The notes under the pieces are model-generated. The model was not told the origin of the DNA. It saw only the letters and a program-made list of their open reading frames with translations, and did not search any database. Below are positions 39,914 to 51,928 of a stretch of 64,000 nt of DNA, in pieces. Within the stretch, counting starts at the first letter, position 1. Every line of letters begins with the position of its first letter. Both the position numbers and the translations under genes were made by a program. Origin of the DNA: Leucocoprinus leucothites (Eukaryota > Basidiomycota > Agaricomycetes > Agaricales > Agaricaceae); assembly GCA_013368445.1 (NCBI GenBank), contig JAACJO010000008.1, positions 806,001-870,000 on the forward strand, in the 5' to 3' direction.

Positions 39914-42900
39914 TCAAGTAGCTGGCCCAAAGATCATGCTCCGTCGGCGTCTGGCCCTTTCGAGGGGAGTCAGATCATCGTCCATTGTAAGGGCTAGTGG
40001 AAGACTTCAGTCTGGAAAATCAAGACGCTGATGCAGAAACGTACACGACGTAGAACCATCCATCGACACGTCACCATCCTCACCGTCTTCCGGTTCTATA
40101 TCCGTTGCAGTAGCATCTACCAAATCATTCGATATGAACTTGGGCAACATAGAGCGACGACGCTAGACGAAAGGTTTCAGCGTAAGCACTTGGGATGAGG
40201 TAGAAGGCACACCTTATTCGCTCCGGCAACACTCATCTCATTTATATCGATCAAAAAGGGCGCTTCTTCAACACGACACCGTTGCTCGACACATTCAACG
40301 ACCCAAGCGATACCAACAACAGATGGTTTGGGATCTCGGAGTAATCTATCATGTTCACTTCATGAATGGTAAAATATCATATAACAAGCAAGATACCCAC
40401 CGATAGCGAGTGGTGGTACTCATCAGCCCATTCTTGAATATGACATGGGTGCATGCTTGGCCCACGCGACTTTGCACCTGTGCAAGGCACCGTCAGACTC
40501 AGAGTCTCAGATCTGGCGAAAAGGACAGACCTTGGCGCCTAAACTCTCTAGCATTTCGACAAACAGTGAACCGGCTTCCTCGCCGTCATCCGTTCGCACA
40601 TCGACAAATATTCTACAATCCTTTAAAACACCCAGCGATTCTGTCTTCTTTGTTGATGCTTTGTCCTTCCCTGGGCCTGCCTTCTTCACAGAACCACTGG
40701 GGCCGGCACTGGTGGAAGGACTCCTTGCTTCTGTGTTCAAGGCTGCCTTCGCAGCCTGACGTGCGCTGGAGCGTTTTCCTCCTGAGCCTAAAACTCTGTC
40801 AGGGGAGGTGCTTGATCTTGAGGGCCCGGTTGCATCAGCAGTATCGGTACCTGTCGGCGGTCCCTCACGGGCAGCAGTGGAAGCGGCAGGGTAGTTACTA
40901 CTGACACTCCTCGCAATCTTGCGCGGTGTCGCAGGGGGGCCCATGATTCCCTTGATACTAGTCCCGTATGCAGGGGCAGCACTAAGCGACTGGGAGAGCT
41001 GAGAAAGTGCCATGGACGCGCGCCTCGACGAATCTTTCGCTTTCGACCTGTCTTTCTCCTTCTCTTTGCCCTTCTCAGAGTTCTCCGGACCATTGGCTTC
41101 TGGCACCTTGACTTCGTCGTTGTCCTTGGCCAATGGTGCCACGAAGACATCATTCATATCCTCAGATGCCTGAGCCTCTTGGTGCCCACCGAGTGCAGCT
41201 TCACCGCTTGTTGATGCAGAAGCGTCAAAGACACCACTGTCGCCATCATTTGCATCGAGAGATTTAGGGGCACCACCCTTGACTGGACTCGCTTCAACCG
41301 TAGGGAGTGTTGTCTTCCTGCTTGCCTTCTGAACCAAGCGCTTATTCATGTTCGCTGGTACCAGGCCACCTCCACCGTTAAAGAGCCCTTTGCCCTTCCC
41401 TTTAAAACCGGGGCCTATCAGAGAAGGCCTTGCCCCCCCAAGAAGAGCTTGCTTGGCCGAACGAGGGTTTGAAGATGTAGAAGTAGAAGTAGACGATGAG
41501 CCAGATTTCGAGAAGAACAATGTCATCGGTTTCTGGACAAGTCGTGGTTTTCCCGTCGAAGTACCAGCTTGACTAGATGACGAGAGTGGTTTACTCGATC
41601 CAGCATATCCGGTGGCTGAAGAACGCTCCATAGAGTTGGCACGGCGCAGGCCAACGTGTTTGTTGTTGATTTCGAATGGAATCACTGCATCGTCGTCGTC
41701 GTCGTGACCAGAGTCGGGATTGAAGCCTAGGCTTGTGTTGGGTCTTGAAGGAGCCGGCATTTTGAGCTTCTCGAGTGCCGTGGATAATGTCGACAATGAA
41801 GAGCCGTTGGGGTTTACCCCAATGTCATCAATCGCAAACTTGTCTAATATATGCACGTTAAGTTGATAAGAAAAATATTCAGCAAAAATAAGACTCACCA
41901 GCAGAACGATTGAACATCGACATGGCTCTGGTGATCTTCGTCGGTGAAGGTGAGCCACCTTGCGAGAAATTCGGCTTTGAAGGTGTCTTCGCAAGTGAAA
42001 TCTTGGCGGGACTTGACCCAGGAGTTCTGATATTTCGGATGGGAGAGCTTGTCTGCATAGGCGAACCTTGCGAAAGTAGCATTTCATCAGGTTCTGTCAT
42101 AGTTACCTTGCCCGAAGACGTTTTTTTGGCAGCAGAGCGGGTTTTGTGAGGTATGACACTGTTGGCCCTTGGACCTAAGACACTGTCAATATCGGAAGAA
42201 TAGTGTTCATCAGGCTATGCTCACGACGCGTTGGGTTGGGCGGTGCGGGTGGAGGAGGCTTGAAAGCACTTCTAGTCACTCGCGTGGAGGTGGGTATACC
42301 ACTTTTCCTTCGTTTCCTCGGGGCAGGCTTCAGCTTGTCAGCTTGAGAGTGCCCATCAGCGGGGGCAGTTTCCTGAAGCTGATCGATGGGCCCTTCAGCT
42401 TCCTTCAAACTTTCAACTGCTGGCGGCTCTGTCGTAGAATCGACAAAAGGATTTGCTTCGGACCCTTGGTCATTATGGAGTAGCACGGAGTCTAGAATAG
42501 TCAAAGTGGGTGTCGTCATCCTTTCTTGCTGCGAAGTCAAGCCGTCTTCAACTGGTGGGGGCACTGGTGCAGTGGAGTCAAGCTCAACATTCGTAAAACC
42601 AGTACTTTCTGTTTCTAGCTCTGAGAGTGGCGAAATCGGTGACGGAGACCGCGGTTTTGGCGCTGATTCTTCATTCTCAATGGTTATTGGAGTCAACCTA
42701 TGTATCTCTGAGGGACCCGCAACTGGTGCATCCTGCTGCACAGGCAGCGCCAGCGATGTAGATTGATTCGAGGTCACAATTTTCTCTTCCATGGACGGGG
42801 GGAAAAGCTGTTCCTTTGATTCAGATGTCGACGGCAAAGGAATGCGGAATTCTGCTTCTTTCTCTTCCTCTAATTCTTCGTCGTCGTCAAATACCTGAGG

Positions 42901-44543
42901 AACGAATTTCGAAGGCACTTCAGGTTTCTTTTTCTGACTTCGGCGCATCTTATCCTTGAGTGTAAGCTTCTTGGTCTCTGGTTCAGCCTTTTCTTTCCCT
43001 TTTACATTGCTCGTACCAGGACCAGGAACCGCTTTAGGCAGCAGGGATATGCCTTTTCCTTTGTCTTTATTCTGCTGTTGATTCACTCCCTGCTTGGAAG
43101 CATTCATCAGCACTGCGAAGGCATTGGTCTTTGGTGAGGATATGCTCGAGCTCGCATTTTTCGTGAGCAGCGTGAGTGTGTCCGGTTTTAAGGGAACACT
43201 TGAGCCCTTGCGAATTGGTTTAAGTGATGTTTGTGCTGATTTTCCGGGATCAGGTCGGAGTAGATCAGGAAGTGGGGGTGGGGGTCCCATGGAAGGCCGA
43301 GGTATCTGGCTCCGAGAGGGGATGCTGGGTGTTGGTATGCCAGAATTAGCCTTCGGTTCACCAAAATTAGGCTGTGGTATTGGATGAAGCGATAACCCAA
43401 CCCCGGGCTCCTAGAACATGGTTAAGTCAAAGCATACATATTCTGATTGCCAGTTACACTCACTTTCTCTGGCTCAAAACTCCAGCCTTCTTTCACAGTA
43501 TACCTTTCTTCTTCTCTGTCATTGTCCCTCGGTGGGAGTGGAGTCTCAGGAAGGGGCGTCAAGGGAGACATCGAGGCGAAGAGGGATAGCCCACTGGGCA
43601 CAGGAGTCACGGGATGGTGCAAAGGAGTAACAAGGGGAACGGTTGGTGCCGGGGATTCTGGAGGTTGTACGGAGATTCCTGGAAGCAGGTTGTGCTCTTC
43701 TGAAGGAAAAGTCGATAGTTCTGAGGTCGGTTTTGCATGATCATCGACGTGTTCCATAACAGTATCTGCCTCGAGAACAAGATGTCCTGTGGGCTCATAG
43801 ACCACATCCATTCGCGCTTTGGGTTCATCAGGAGGGGTCTCCGTCGTTGGTAGATGCTCTGACAGAGACGGTTTCGAGGGACTGGGGTGCACCTTGAGCC
43901 CGTGAGATTTGTCAGTCGGACGCGAGGGAGAGCGAGGACGTATTGGTGATATTGGGGGATTTCTGAGGTCGAGTGATGGCAGGGATGGTAGGGACGAAGA
44001 TGAGGGGAACAGTGGTACAGACTGAGCCCTCGTCTTGCCCGGGAGACCTGTTGGTCCCTCAGCTACGGGTGTCGGCTTAATATTAGACATCGAATGCGGT
44101 TTGTTACTAGCCGACGCAGTTCCTGCGCGTTTGCGGCTTGCCTTGCGACTCGAACCAATATTTGGCTCTGAATTCGTTCGAGCATGACCAGGCTTGACTA
44201 GGCGAGTCATGATCGGATTCTTGGTCTCTTTTCCTTCCAAGTCCCACTTCATCCTCTTCAACTCCCTGCCATGCGTGTCCTCTGTAGCTCCGGAGCTGTA
44301 CTCATCTTTGGGAGGAGGCGAAACAGAGCGTTTGGACCCTGAAGGTTTGGGTTGTTTGGGAGGTGATAATAGTAGTTCATCCTCGCTGTCATCGACTTGT
44401 TCCATGGGACTTGGTGATTCTGAGTTCTTGCGGGTAGCATTGCGGGCATTTTTCATAGGAGAGTGCTCAGGCACTTTGAGAATGTCGTCGGATAGTTTGA
44501 TCTGAGACCGCGTCCGTCTCTCAGGAAAGGGTTTGGATGTCAT
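39914..44543 (-). CDS. Large BRCT-domain protein, microcephalin-like C-terminus
   Basis: Eight exons in transcript order (43464-44543, 42225-43410, 41899-42174, 40531-41843, 40401-40477, 40213-40345, 40045-40162, 39914-39993) give 1420 aa, and every phase closes. Most of the chain is disordered and rich in Ser, Pro and Lys, with repeated SP/TP sites suited to CDK phosphorylation and several basic patches. Near residues 1255-1350 is a single BRCT domain: LKDCRIFVDVRTDDG, LFVEMLESLGAKV, QACTHVIFKNGLMS, then VVGIAWVVECVEQRCRVEEA with the invariant Trp. The C-terminus ends TPLERARRRRSMIFGP. The BRCT sequence most resembles the first BRCT of microcephalin-type proteins, pointing to chromosome condensation or damage signalling. 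That assignment is inference. The gene starts head to head with the NAD kinase gene. Confidence 0.88.
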
Positions 44544-44736
44544 CTAGGGCGTTGAAGCATAAGAGCCCGTCCGAGGTCACAGTTGGCGTCTTTATCGCAG
44601 AATAAGGAGAGAGTGAACGAACTCGTAGAGGTCGCAGGGTAAGTGTCCAACGCGTCGATTGCAGGGTCACCGTGTGTTCGTAGTATCACGTGAGTCATTG
44701 GTATGTTAGTTCCCACTCAATAGTACCGACCCAGAA
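44544..44736. promoter_or_regulatory. Shared 193-bp bidirectional promoter region
   Basis: Only 193 bp separate the start codons of the BRCT gene (-) and the NAD kinase gene (+), so both promoters must lie within or overlap this interval. It contains a palindromic tatcacgtgag segment (CACGTG core, 44684-44692), a typical bHLH site. No TATA box was evident. Confidence 0.55.
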
Positions 44737-46306
44737 ATGTTTTCCTCCATCTGCCAACCCCCCTGTTCCAGGGCATTGCGTTATCTATCCACAAGATGTT
44801 TATTATCAACGAGGTCTCTTACGACCGCCAGTCGAATATCCAGTAGACCCCTAAGGCAGCCACCAGCACGCCGAATTGCGACTAGCGCGAAATCATCGTT
44901 ACCAATGTACCATTCGACGTTCGTGAGGAACCGCTTTCATGGCAGGGGCCACTGACCTCATAGAGGGCACAGGAAGCTTCCCCTGGAGAGTCCAAAAAGT
45001 ATACTTATCGTGAACAAAATGCGAACACAACCTGTTATTCTCGCCATCGATGCCTTTCTTGAGTGAGTTGCTTTGGTTCAACCTTTGGCTAGGGGCATAT
45101 TCTTATACATGTTCTTAGACATGTTCATACCACATATCCAGGAGTGCGCGTTTTTCATGAAGACAGGGTTGACATTCCGCACGGCGCAGAGGTCTGGAAA
45201 CCAGGTAAGTCTTCCATGTCAAGGTTGCCTTTGTTATCTATCTAATCCCACGTTCTGGTATAGGTCCGCACGCTGAGAAGATTGATCTCGTTGTAACACT
45301 TGGAGGGGATGGTACAATTCTCCATGCTTCCTCCCTATTTAGTACTGGTGCTGTTCCACCAGTACTCAGTTTCTCGATGGGCACACTCGGCTTTCTTTTG
45401 CCATTCCGTAAGCAGTCTGCGCCTCAGTTCCTCGTCGAGTGTGCCACCAGCTCAATTTTATTATTAGACATCGATGATTTTGCTAAGGCACTTGAATCAG
45501 TATTCGAGGGCAAGGCGACAATTCTGAACCGAATGCGCTTAGCATGTACTTTCTACAACAAAGACTTGGCGAAGAAGGGGAGCGATGGGGATGGTACATC
45601 TAGTCTCAATAGCCGATTATCCTTACCTGCACTACTAACAGCATGTAAGACTGGCAGGTGATGAACGAGATCGCCCTCCATCGTGGCTCAAGTCCCCACC
45701 TCAATACCATTGACATCTTTGTTGATGGCCAACACTTGACCGAAGCTGTTGTGAGTGCTTTGCTTTTCCATCGTTTTCCCTCTGTTAAACGTAACCGCCT
45801 TAGTCCGATGGACTCATCGTTTCAACTCCCACCGGATCAACAGCCTACTCCCTATCTGCCGGCGGTCCCATCGTTCACCCCTCGCTAAGCGCTTTGGTTC
45901 TCACGCCAATTTGCCCTCGAAGCTTGTCATTTCGGCCGCTTGTGTTTCCTGCATCTTCCGTGATCACACTACGAGTGAGCGTTCACTTTAGGATTCATTT
46001 GTTCGAAATGGATCTCACGTCATATCTCAATAGATAGGAGACCGCAGTAGGTCTCCCGCAGGAGTCTCCATGGATGGTAGAACTTCGCATGTCCTAAAGC
46101 CGGGCGAATATGTCAACGTTCAGGCGTCGCCGTATCCCGTTCCTTGTATCAACAGGTCCTCAATCATAGAGCCGGGTGATGAAGGAGAACACCACGAGGG
46201 TGCTGGGCCTGGTAAGGACGACGATTGGGTCCGGGACATCAACAATCTACTCCAATACAATGCAACTTTCCGAAGCAAGGCGTTGTTGCGACATAGCCGA
46301 ACTTAA
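44737..46306 (+). CDS. NAD(H) kinase, probably mitochondrial
   Basis: Predicted exons 44737-44918, 44964-45062, 45119-45204, 45264-45407, 45468-45593, 45650-45750, 45804-45974 and 46034-46306 give 393 aa. The core shows every NAD kinase signature: [17 protein letters not shown] (the GGDG loop), [26 protein letters not shown] and [20 protein letters not shown]. The first 60 residues are rich in Arg and Ser and free of acidic residues, as in a mitochondrial presequence. The likely counterpart is therefore the Pos5-type enzyme that makes NADPH in the matrix from ATP and NAD(H). The junction of exons 1 and 2 is uncertain: GTTCGT at 44919 keeps frame, but other donors nearby also would. Exon 3 was placed so that [20 protein letters not shown] reads through. 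Confidence 0.9.
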
Positions 46307-46575
46307 ACAAGACGCGTGCACCTCGACTCTGTTTGCCACCGAACTTCCTTGTGAATCTATTTGAGTCATATAAGGCTATTCCGCTACAATAGCTATGGGG
46401 AATGGAACCTTCCGCCTTGCACTGGACTAGTCTACACCACGGAGCGCTGCGTGCTAAAGGAAGTTGACTTGGTTCCAATCCATTAGGCAGGGCAGGTACT
46501 ATAATACAAGTGCACATCTACGGTTAAAAGTACAGTGTATGCTCATAAAATATTGTCCAATCCACAGACCCTTGA

Positions 46576-47229
46576 TTATAATTTTCTAAACAGCGAGGAA
46601 ATGGAGCTACCGCTCCTTTGTTTAGCGATCCCTGACCCCTGAGGCTGTTTGACGCCCTGTGGATTTGGACCCTCTGACTGTGCCCGTGGCTTCAAGCCCT
46701 CAGACGACTCATAAGGCGGAGGCTTGCCCGTTGCCGATGGCCCGGCCAGTTTGTCCTCCCCGCGCACAGCAATGCGTAGCTTGGTTCTCGGTTGAAACTT
46801 CGCCGCACTTTTCCTCCATGCACTCTCTGAGATGCGCCAGTAGGTCATTTTCCCTGAGGAAGCAGTCTCGTAGCAAATCGCAATGTCACTCCGGGGAACA
46901 TTTGCCAGAGTCGGGAATTCTTTGATGGCTATGTTTACTGCTTCCTGAGGAATTGTTAGGCCACGTGGTCCGACACTTACGCTTGCTGTTGTAGTGCTTA
47001 CTTCATACTGAGGTACGGCCTCCACCAAAACTCCAACTCCTTGATATTGGTAGACAATGAGGTTGTATTCGTCTTTCTCGTACGTGAAATCATAAGCACG
47101 TGGACCCGGTGGGAGGGATGCAGTCTCCGAGGAAGAGGGCCGGGGTTGTGGTGATGTAGATCGAGCAAGCTGAGACCCGCTGAAGTGAGAGCCGTTGACA
47201 GTGATTGCTGGAACACTGAGAGATGTCAT
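46576..47229 (-). CDS. Small conserved protein of unknown function
   Basis: Exons 47002-47229 and 46576-46944 (transcript order) join through a 57-nt intron and give 198 aa. Because the intron length is a multiple of three and contains no stop, retention would insert 19 residues. Splicing is favoured by the good GTAAGC donor and CCTCAG acceptor. The middle looks folded: YDFTYEKDEYNLIVYQYQGV, then EAVNIAIKEFPTLANV, SDIAICYETASSGKMTYWRI and SESAWRKSA. The ends are Ser/Pro-rich and the C-terminus is basic (SSISSLFRKL). I do not recognise a named family. The gene is convergent with the NAD kinase gene. Confidence 0.7.
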   Translation of the reverse strand: MTSLSVPAITVNGSHFSGSQLARSTSPQPRPSSSETASLPPGPRAYDFTYEKDEYNLIVYQYQGVGVLVEAVPQYEVSTTTASVSVGPRGLTIPQEAVNIAIKEFPTLANVPRSDIAICYETASSGKMTYWRISESAWRKSAAKFQPRTKLRIAVRGEDKLAGPSATGKPPPYESSEGLKPRAQSEGPNPQGVKQPQGSGIAKQRSGSSISSLFRKL

Positions 47230-47610
47230 TCTGCTGAGAGCGAGGGTGGGGGTGAAACGGCTGTAGGGGTTGTAATGGCTGTAGGGGTTGTTACCTTCAA
47301 TCCAACGACTTATATAGAGGAAGTTGGGCAATCGCAATGGCAGTGTGCGATCAACGGAACCATTGATCGCCACCACAGACATTGCCTGGAGGCTGGCGAC
47401 TACACAAGGCTCTGAGCACAGCCCAATACCGGTGTACGTGCATCTTAAGCTATTCGCCTTTTACAGTTTAACAAATGCTATTAATAACTCAACAGCAGTT
47501 CAAGTTTGTATCTATTTTGCACTGGCTGGGCGACACAGCATGCAATGGTCCTCGTGGAAAGATAAACCAAATGACTCCATGAGGGATAACTCAAGCCATC
47601 CAGGAGCTCT
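47230..47610. other. Intergenic spacer
   Basis: A 381-nt spacer between two minus-strand genes. It includes two near-identical copies of a short word (ggctgtaggggttgt, near 47259 and 47278), close to the start of the gene to the left. No coding signal was seen. Confidence 0.35.
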
Positions 47611-50209
47611 TCATTCACCTAACCCAGCCAGCAAAGCAAATCCTCCCCTCGACCCAACTTGCTTCTTTTTCTGAGCCACCGTGATAGTGGCACTATCTCC
47701 ACCTTTGCGTACCTTTCTCTCCTTCCTTTTCACCTGATCCTCTCTGAAGGCCTCCACCAAATTTTCTTGGCATGCTTGCCACATCACCTCTACATCACCG
47801 CAAGTGTCAGGTAAAGCTAGGCTGCCAGAAAGATATGCATGGAAGAGCTTTCCAGAAAATTGATGAGCAATTGAAGGAGCAAGGGGCGTCAACAAAAGGG
47901 TTTGAGCTAGATGCTCGATAGCTTCTAACACAGCCAGTACTTGTGCGGACAGTTGCACGTTCCTGTCTTGGATCGGGGGAAATTCGTTGCTCACAACAGC
48001 ACCAGACTCAGGTGGGTTGGGTGGTCGCGAGGCCAAAGTGGTAAGAAAACACTTGACCTCGTGGGGTGTCCATTTCTCTTTGCCTTTATCCCTTGACCCC
48101 GTTTCGAGTTCTCTCTGGTGGAGACAGCGTGTAATCCATCGAATCGCCAAAACTGCATGCAAATAATTTCGAGGAATGTTGTGGATGGAAGGTAGATCCG
48201 ACCCCAAAATGCGTAAGAAGACAGTGAAACGCTCCTCAACCGGTTTTTGCACGAGAGAAATCGTTTCATCAGCATCGGCATCGGCTTCTGGGGTGGCATA
48301 GGAAATGGAGGTGAGCAGGTCGCTCAAAGGTGTGACTTGTAGTACTTCAGCAGCTATTCGAGCACCCCGCCTCACATATTCCGTGACTTTTGGGTTTCCT
48401 ATCCGATTCGACCTCTGCGACACGACAGATACCGGTGCGTCTGTTTCCGTGGCATCATCATCTGAGACATGTAGACGTTTTAGTTCGCCCTTGAGAGGAG
48501 CGAGAAAATCACCCCCCTCCTCTTCGCTATCCGATTCCGTCACATCAATGAGCTCGTTTTCATCTTCTTCGCTGTCCCCTTCCTGAGACTGATCGTCAAC
48601 GTTATCCGGTTCATCTTCGGGTACTGGAAGCCCGAGTGAATCATCCAGGATAGAATAAATCCATAGACGGAGAGGGCGTGTTATGCTGCGAGAGATAGTC
48701 TCAAGATCGGGAATCTCGAGAAACAGCCTGGGCCATGAGGTAGCGGTATCTAACACATCCATCAACTTTGGCGAGAATAGACCGCTCCGGTACGCTTGAA
48801 CGTATCGGTCGCGGATAGAAGCGCTTTGCAAAAGTGCAGGAGTTTGACCATTAACACCTTCGTTTTCTTCTAAAACGCGTCTCGACATAAGGGGAAGAAA
48901 AGGGCACACGTCTGGCTCATGCAACGCACAGATGGATGTTGGCCACAGGGCCGCATCGCCTCCGGGTTTATTAATTGCATATTGAAGAGCTGCCGTAACG
49001 ACCTTGTCAACAATATCGTCCACCTCTCCCGAGGAAAGCGGCGTGAAAAGGCGAGAGAGTAACAAGTTAACTGTCCTATCAATGAGGTCCATGACGCTTC
49101 CGAGTTGATGTTTGCTCTTCTTTCTCGAATTTGCAGGGGATATAATACTACGCATTGCAGCTGCAGCATGTTCAATGCGCTGAACCACTGACAGTTTCCT
49201 CTCGAAAAATAGAGACTGAATGGAACGGCGGTCAGAGTCTGCGTGGTGGGTAAAATCGTTCCCAACGAGAGCTCCGAGAAGGGGAAGTAGTGTGACGGGA
49301 AGGTTCAATTTGGATGCGAGCGCTTCGGGATGATACACAGTACAAGACAGACGGAGATCGTTGGCACCTTGAGGGGGAATTATCCCTTTTCCGAGGGGAA
49401 CCTCGTACTTTTTCTTGGACTTGGACTTTGATACTCTCTGAAAATTGTCGGCCGGGTCATCACCAACTAGCAATGACTGTTGAAGTACGGCAGATTCCCA
49501 TACCATGTCGTCAAGAGGAATATAGCCTCGATATCCGGGAGCATTCAAGATAACAAAATCGGAGTCATTGCCAACCACAAAGCCGCCCACGCGACCTGCA
49601 AGTTCGACAGAGTACGGATCGCCCTCTTCATCAGCATAATGTACCTCTAATGCATCGTTGTTTTTAGCCAATTTCTCAATTGTATGGATGCAAGCGTTGT
49701 AAGAGAGAGGAGGGAGGATCCTTGTTTCGTGAAGAAATCGACCTGTCATCCTGGAGGCCGAGGAGGTCCGGAAGAAGAGTAAGGCAGGCTGTACGTGAGA
49801 TTGACCAAGCCGAGTGATAATTGTTGGAAACTTGATATCTGGACATGCACCTTTGAAATTTCTGGAGTCATTAAATAGCAGAAACTTATGACGACGGAGA
49901 TCAAACCATCGAATACAAAGTATATCTTCAAGCCCAGGTGGATCCACGCCTCCACAACTTGAGCGATCGTGCGTGAGAAGTCAGGATAATCGCCTCCGTA
50001 CACCCATGGCAGCCTGGAATCCTGGTATAGATGGTATATGAAGCTATTGCAATCTGAGGCGTTGGTGAAGACTTGTAGGATGCTACGACTTACGACCACC
50101 CATCTACCACTATCGGGACCCTACTTCCGGAGTCAACGGGAAACTGCACATTTTTTGAAATGGTGCGGGTGTGTTCACGAAGATAAGTGGTGAGTCCATG
50201 CACGCCCAT
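47611..50209 (-). CDS. Asteroid/XPG-like nuclease-fold protein
   Basis: Exons 50094-50209, 49907-50043 and 47611-49850 (transcript order) give 830 aa. The N-terminus MGVHGLTTYLREHTRT is the XPG/FEN1 N-terminal motif, followed by VPIVVDGWSFIYHLY, LPWVYGGDYPDFS and WIHLGLKIYFVFDG. Around residue 195 comes FVVGNDSDFVIL, the acidic XPG-I motif. The form with GxYxxF spacing and a long helical C-terminus is that of Asteroid proteins (XPG_I_2). A very acidic stretch (about 560-600) and a basic tail follow. Drosophila Asteroid is linked to EGF-receptor signalling and yeast or animal members are proposed single-strand DNA endonucleases, so nuclease function here is an inference. Exon 2 starts at an aatag acceptor, the only one that yields DGWSFIYHLY. 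Confidence 0.88.
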
Positions 50210-50312
50210 ATCGAGTCCATATCAGAGGAGAAAAAGGAGGTTGGGAGGGAATCAACAAAACGGGAAGTGATGAGAGATGTCTATTATGACTTAGGGTACG
50301 AAAATCTATCAT

Positions 50313-50400
50313 GGCAACATGGCCGAGTGGTCTAAGGCGCTGGAATTAGGAATACTTTATCCAGTCCGAAAGGGCGTGGGTTCGAACCCCACTGTTGTCA
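50313..50400 (+). tRNA. tRNA-Leu(TAG) with short intron
   Basis: The acceptor GGCAACA pairs with TGTTGTC (one G-T pair) and an A discriminator follows. The D-arm is GCC..GGC, the anticodon stem CTGGA..TCCAG, and the T-arm GTGGG-TTCGAAC-CCCAC is perfect. The 11-nt variable arm fits a class II tRNA. The anticodon loop starts ATTAGG, giving anticodon TAG with U33, and about eight additional nucleotides suggest a very short intron. It lies 104 nt from the start codon of the Asteroid-like gene and is divergent from it. Confidence 0.92.
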
Positions 50401-50894
50401 TTTTGTGCTCCAGGATTTTTTACCTTTCTGTTGAATCAATAAAGAGCCGCCTTACTGTGCCCAACGTCAACTCGGAGTACGTATGCCTTTCTCGTACACA
50501 GTATTTCATGTTTTTATAGAGTCGGGAATGCTCTACTCGATGTGCTGTGCATCCCCTTCGATGAGATCGTTCAATAGACCTTTCGGTTCTAATGAGCTTG
50601 GTGCTGACGGGCACCTGCCATAAAGCACTTCGGGCCACAATCATCAAGCATCCTATCTCGTTACCATACAAGGAAACAACTCAAACCTTGCAGGATGCGG
50701 GAGCACGAGTGAGAAAGGGAGCCATGAGCTGTTGTGGAGTATTGTGAAGTGTCTATTATCTATACATCAGAGTAAATAAGTGCATTATGAGCATGAAGCG
50801 ATTGTACAGAAAATCCGAAAATGAGTGATGCGTGGGCCAAGTCTGAAACGGCAGTGTGAATGTCAAATCCGAATAACAGGTATCAAGAACGTTC
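50401..50894. other. Intergenic region
   Basis: A 494-nt stretch between tRNA-Leu and the 3' end of the next minus-strand gene. The tttttt run just after the tRNA (50415-50419, in ggattttttacc) can serve as the polymerase III terminator. Nothing else was seen. Confidence 0.4.
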
Positions 50895-51928
50895 TTAAGG
50901 TGAGTTCTTCTTATCGTCCTCTTCGTCAGCTGTCTCATCCTTCTCCTTCCAACGCTCATAGGCATGACTGAGCGAGCGACTTGCAAGCAGGAATGGTTCA
51001 TTCGTCCAAGCCTTCTCCCAGATGCGCTGTGCGAATTGTCGCTGCTCGCCTGATCTTAAGCTGTCCCGTAGAATACCAAGAACGCGGAAAGAGGGGGCCA
51101 ACAGCTTATTAATTCTCTCGAAAAAGGGCGGGAAATCGGGAGGCAGTGGTACAAGGAGTGATTGTGAGCTGTGGTGACATGTATTTTAGAATTGCTTGAC
51201 GCGTGTTAGTCAAAGGGTAGCGCACCTTGTGTCTGGGTATGGTCGAGGCGGCACGTTAGGCACCCACATTCTCACATCTTCACTCTCGATATGGTTTTTC
51301 TGACGTAGACTGTCCTGATAGTCCTGCCACACTTCTTTCCGCCTCTCCTTCATTTCTACCACCCTTCGTTGTCGTTCAAAGTCCATTGACATTGAATCCA
51401 TTTTCTCATGAGCAGCCATCCGTCCTTTTCCTGACCAGAGATACACTCCTTCGTCCCAAGTTTTGGGAGGTTGGGCTGGTTGAGGCTTATAGTCCGGATC
51501 ATCTGCGTCCTCTTGGGGCTTCCCACCAAATATCCGAGGTAGATTCAATGCTTGACCTTCTGCAGGAAGAGGATATGGTGCTTTCCCACTTTGATCTACT
51601 TGCTTGTGTTTCCTGAACGCAATAACGTTGCGGACCTCGTGTGGAAAGACTTTGCGCACGCAAAACGAGCGGCAATATGGCTCTTTGCCGTGTATGCGCC
51701 CGGTAACAGACTGCGAGCAGTACGTTATACACCACTCATCGTTAGCCAGCGAAAAGCGACCTGTATGCAAGGTCCTTGTCATCAATATCACAATCTGAAC
51801 GAGAGGCAGGAAACACGTTTACCCTGAGGAGGTGTGAGGATCTTTATCGTAGGCCAGTCGGCAAAAGGTGGCTTCCGAACTTGCTTTTGCTGTTGCTGAG
51901 ATGCAGGTTGCGCTTGACCAGTAGTCAT
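50895..51928 (-). CDS. Conserved-looking protein with Cys/His cluster, function unknown
   Basis: Exons 51823-51928, 51226-51760 and 50895-51168 (transcript order) give 304 aa. The N-terminus is Gln-rich. Residues 36-90 form the most conserved-looking block: GRFSLANDEWCITYCSQSV, RIHGKEPYCRSFCVRKVF and PHEVRNVIAF. The four cysteines in two C-x3-C pairs with an intervening His could bind a metal, but this is not established. A Lys/Glu/Arg-rich helical segment follows (MDFERQRRVVEMKERRKEVW), then LPPDFPPFFERINKLLAPSF. The C-terminus is highly charged. I do not recognise the family. Confidence 0.72.

Noticed and set aside
42386..43740. Long + strand frames opposite the BRCT gene
   Set aside because: They are antisense shadows of long, stop-poor Ser/Pro-rich exons.
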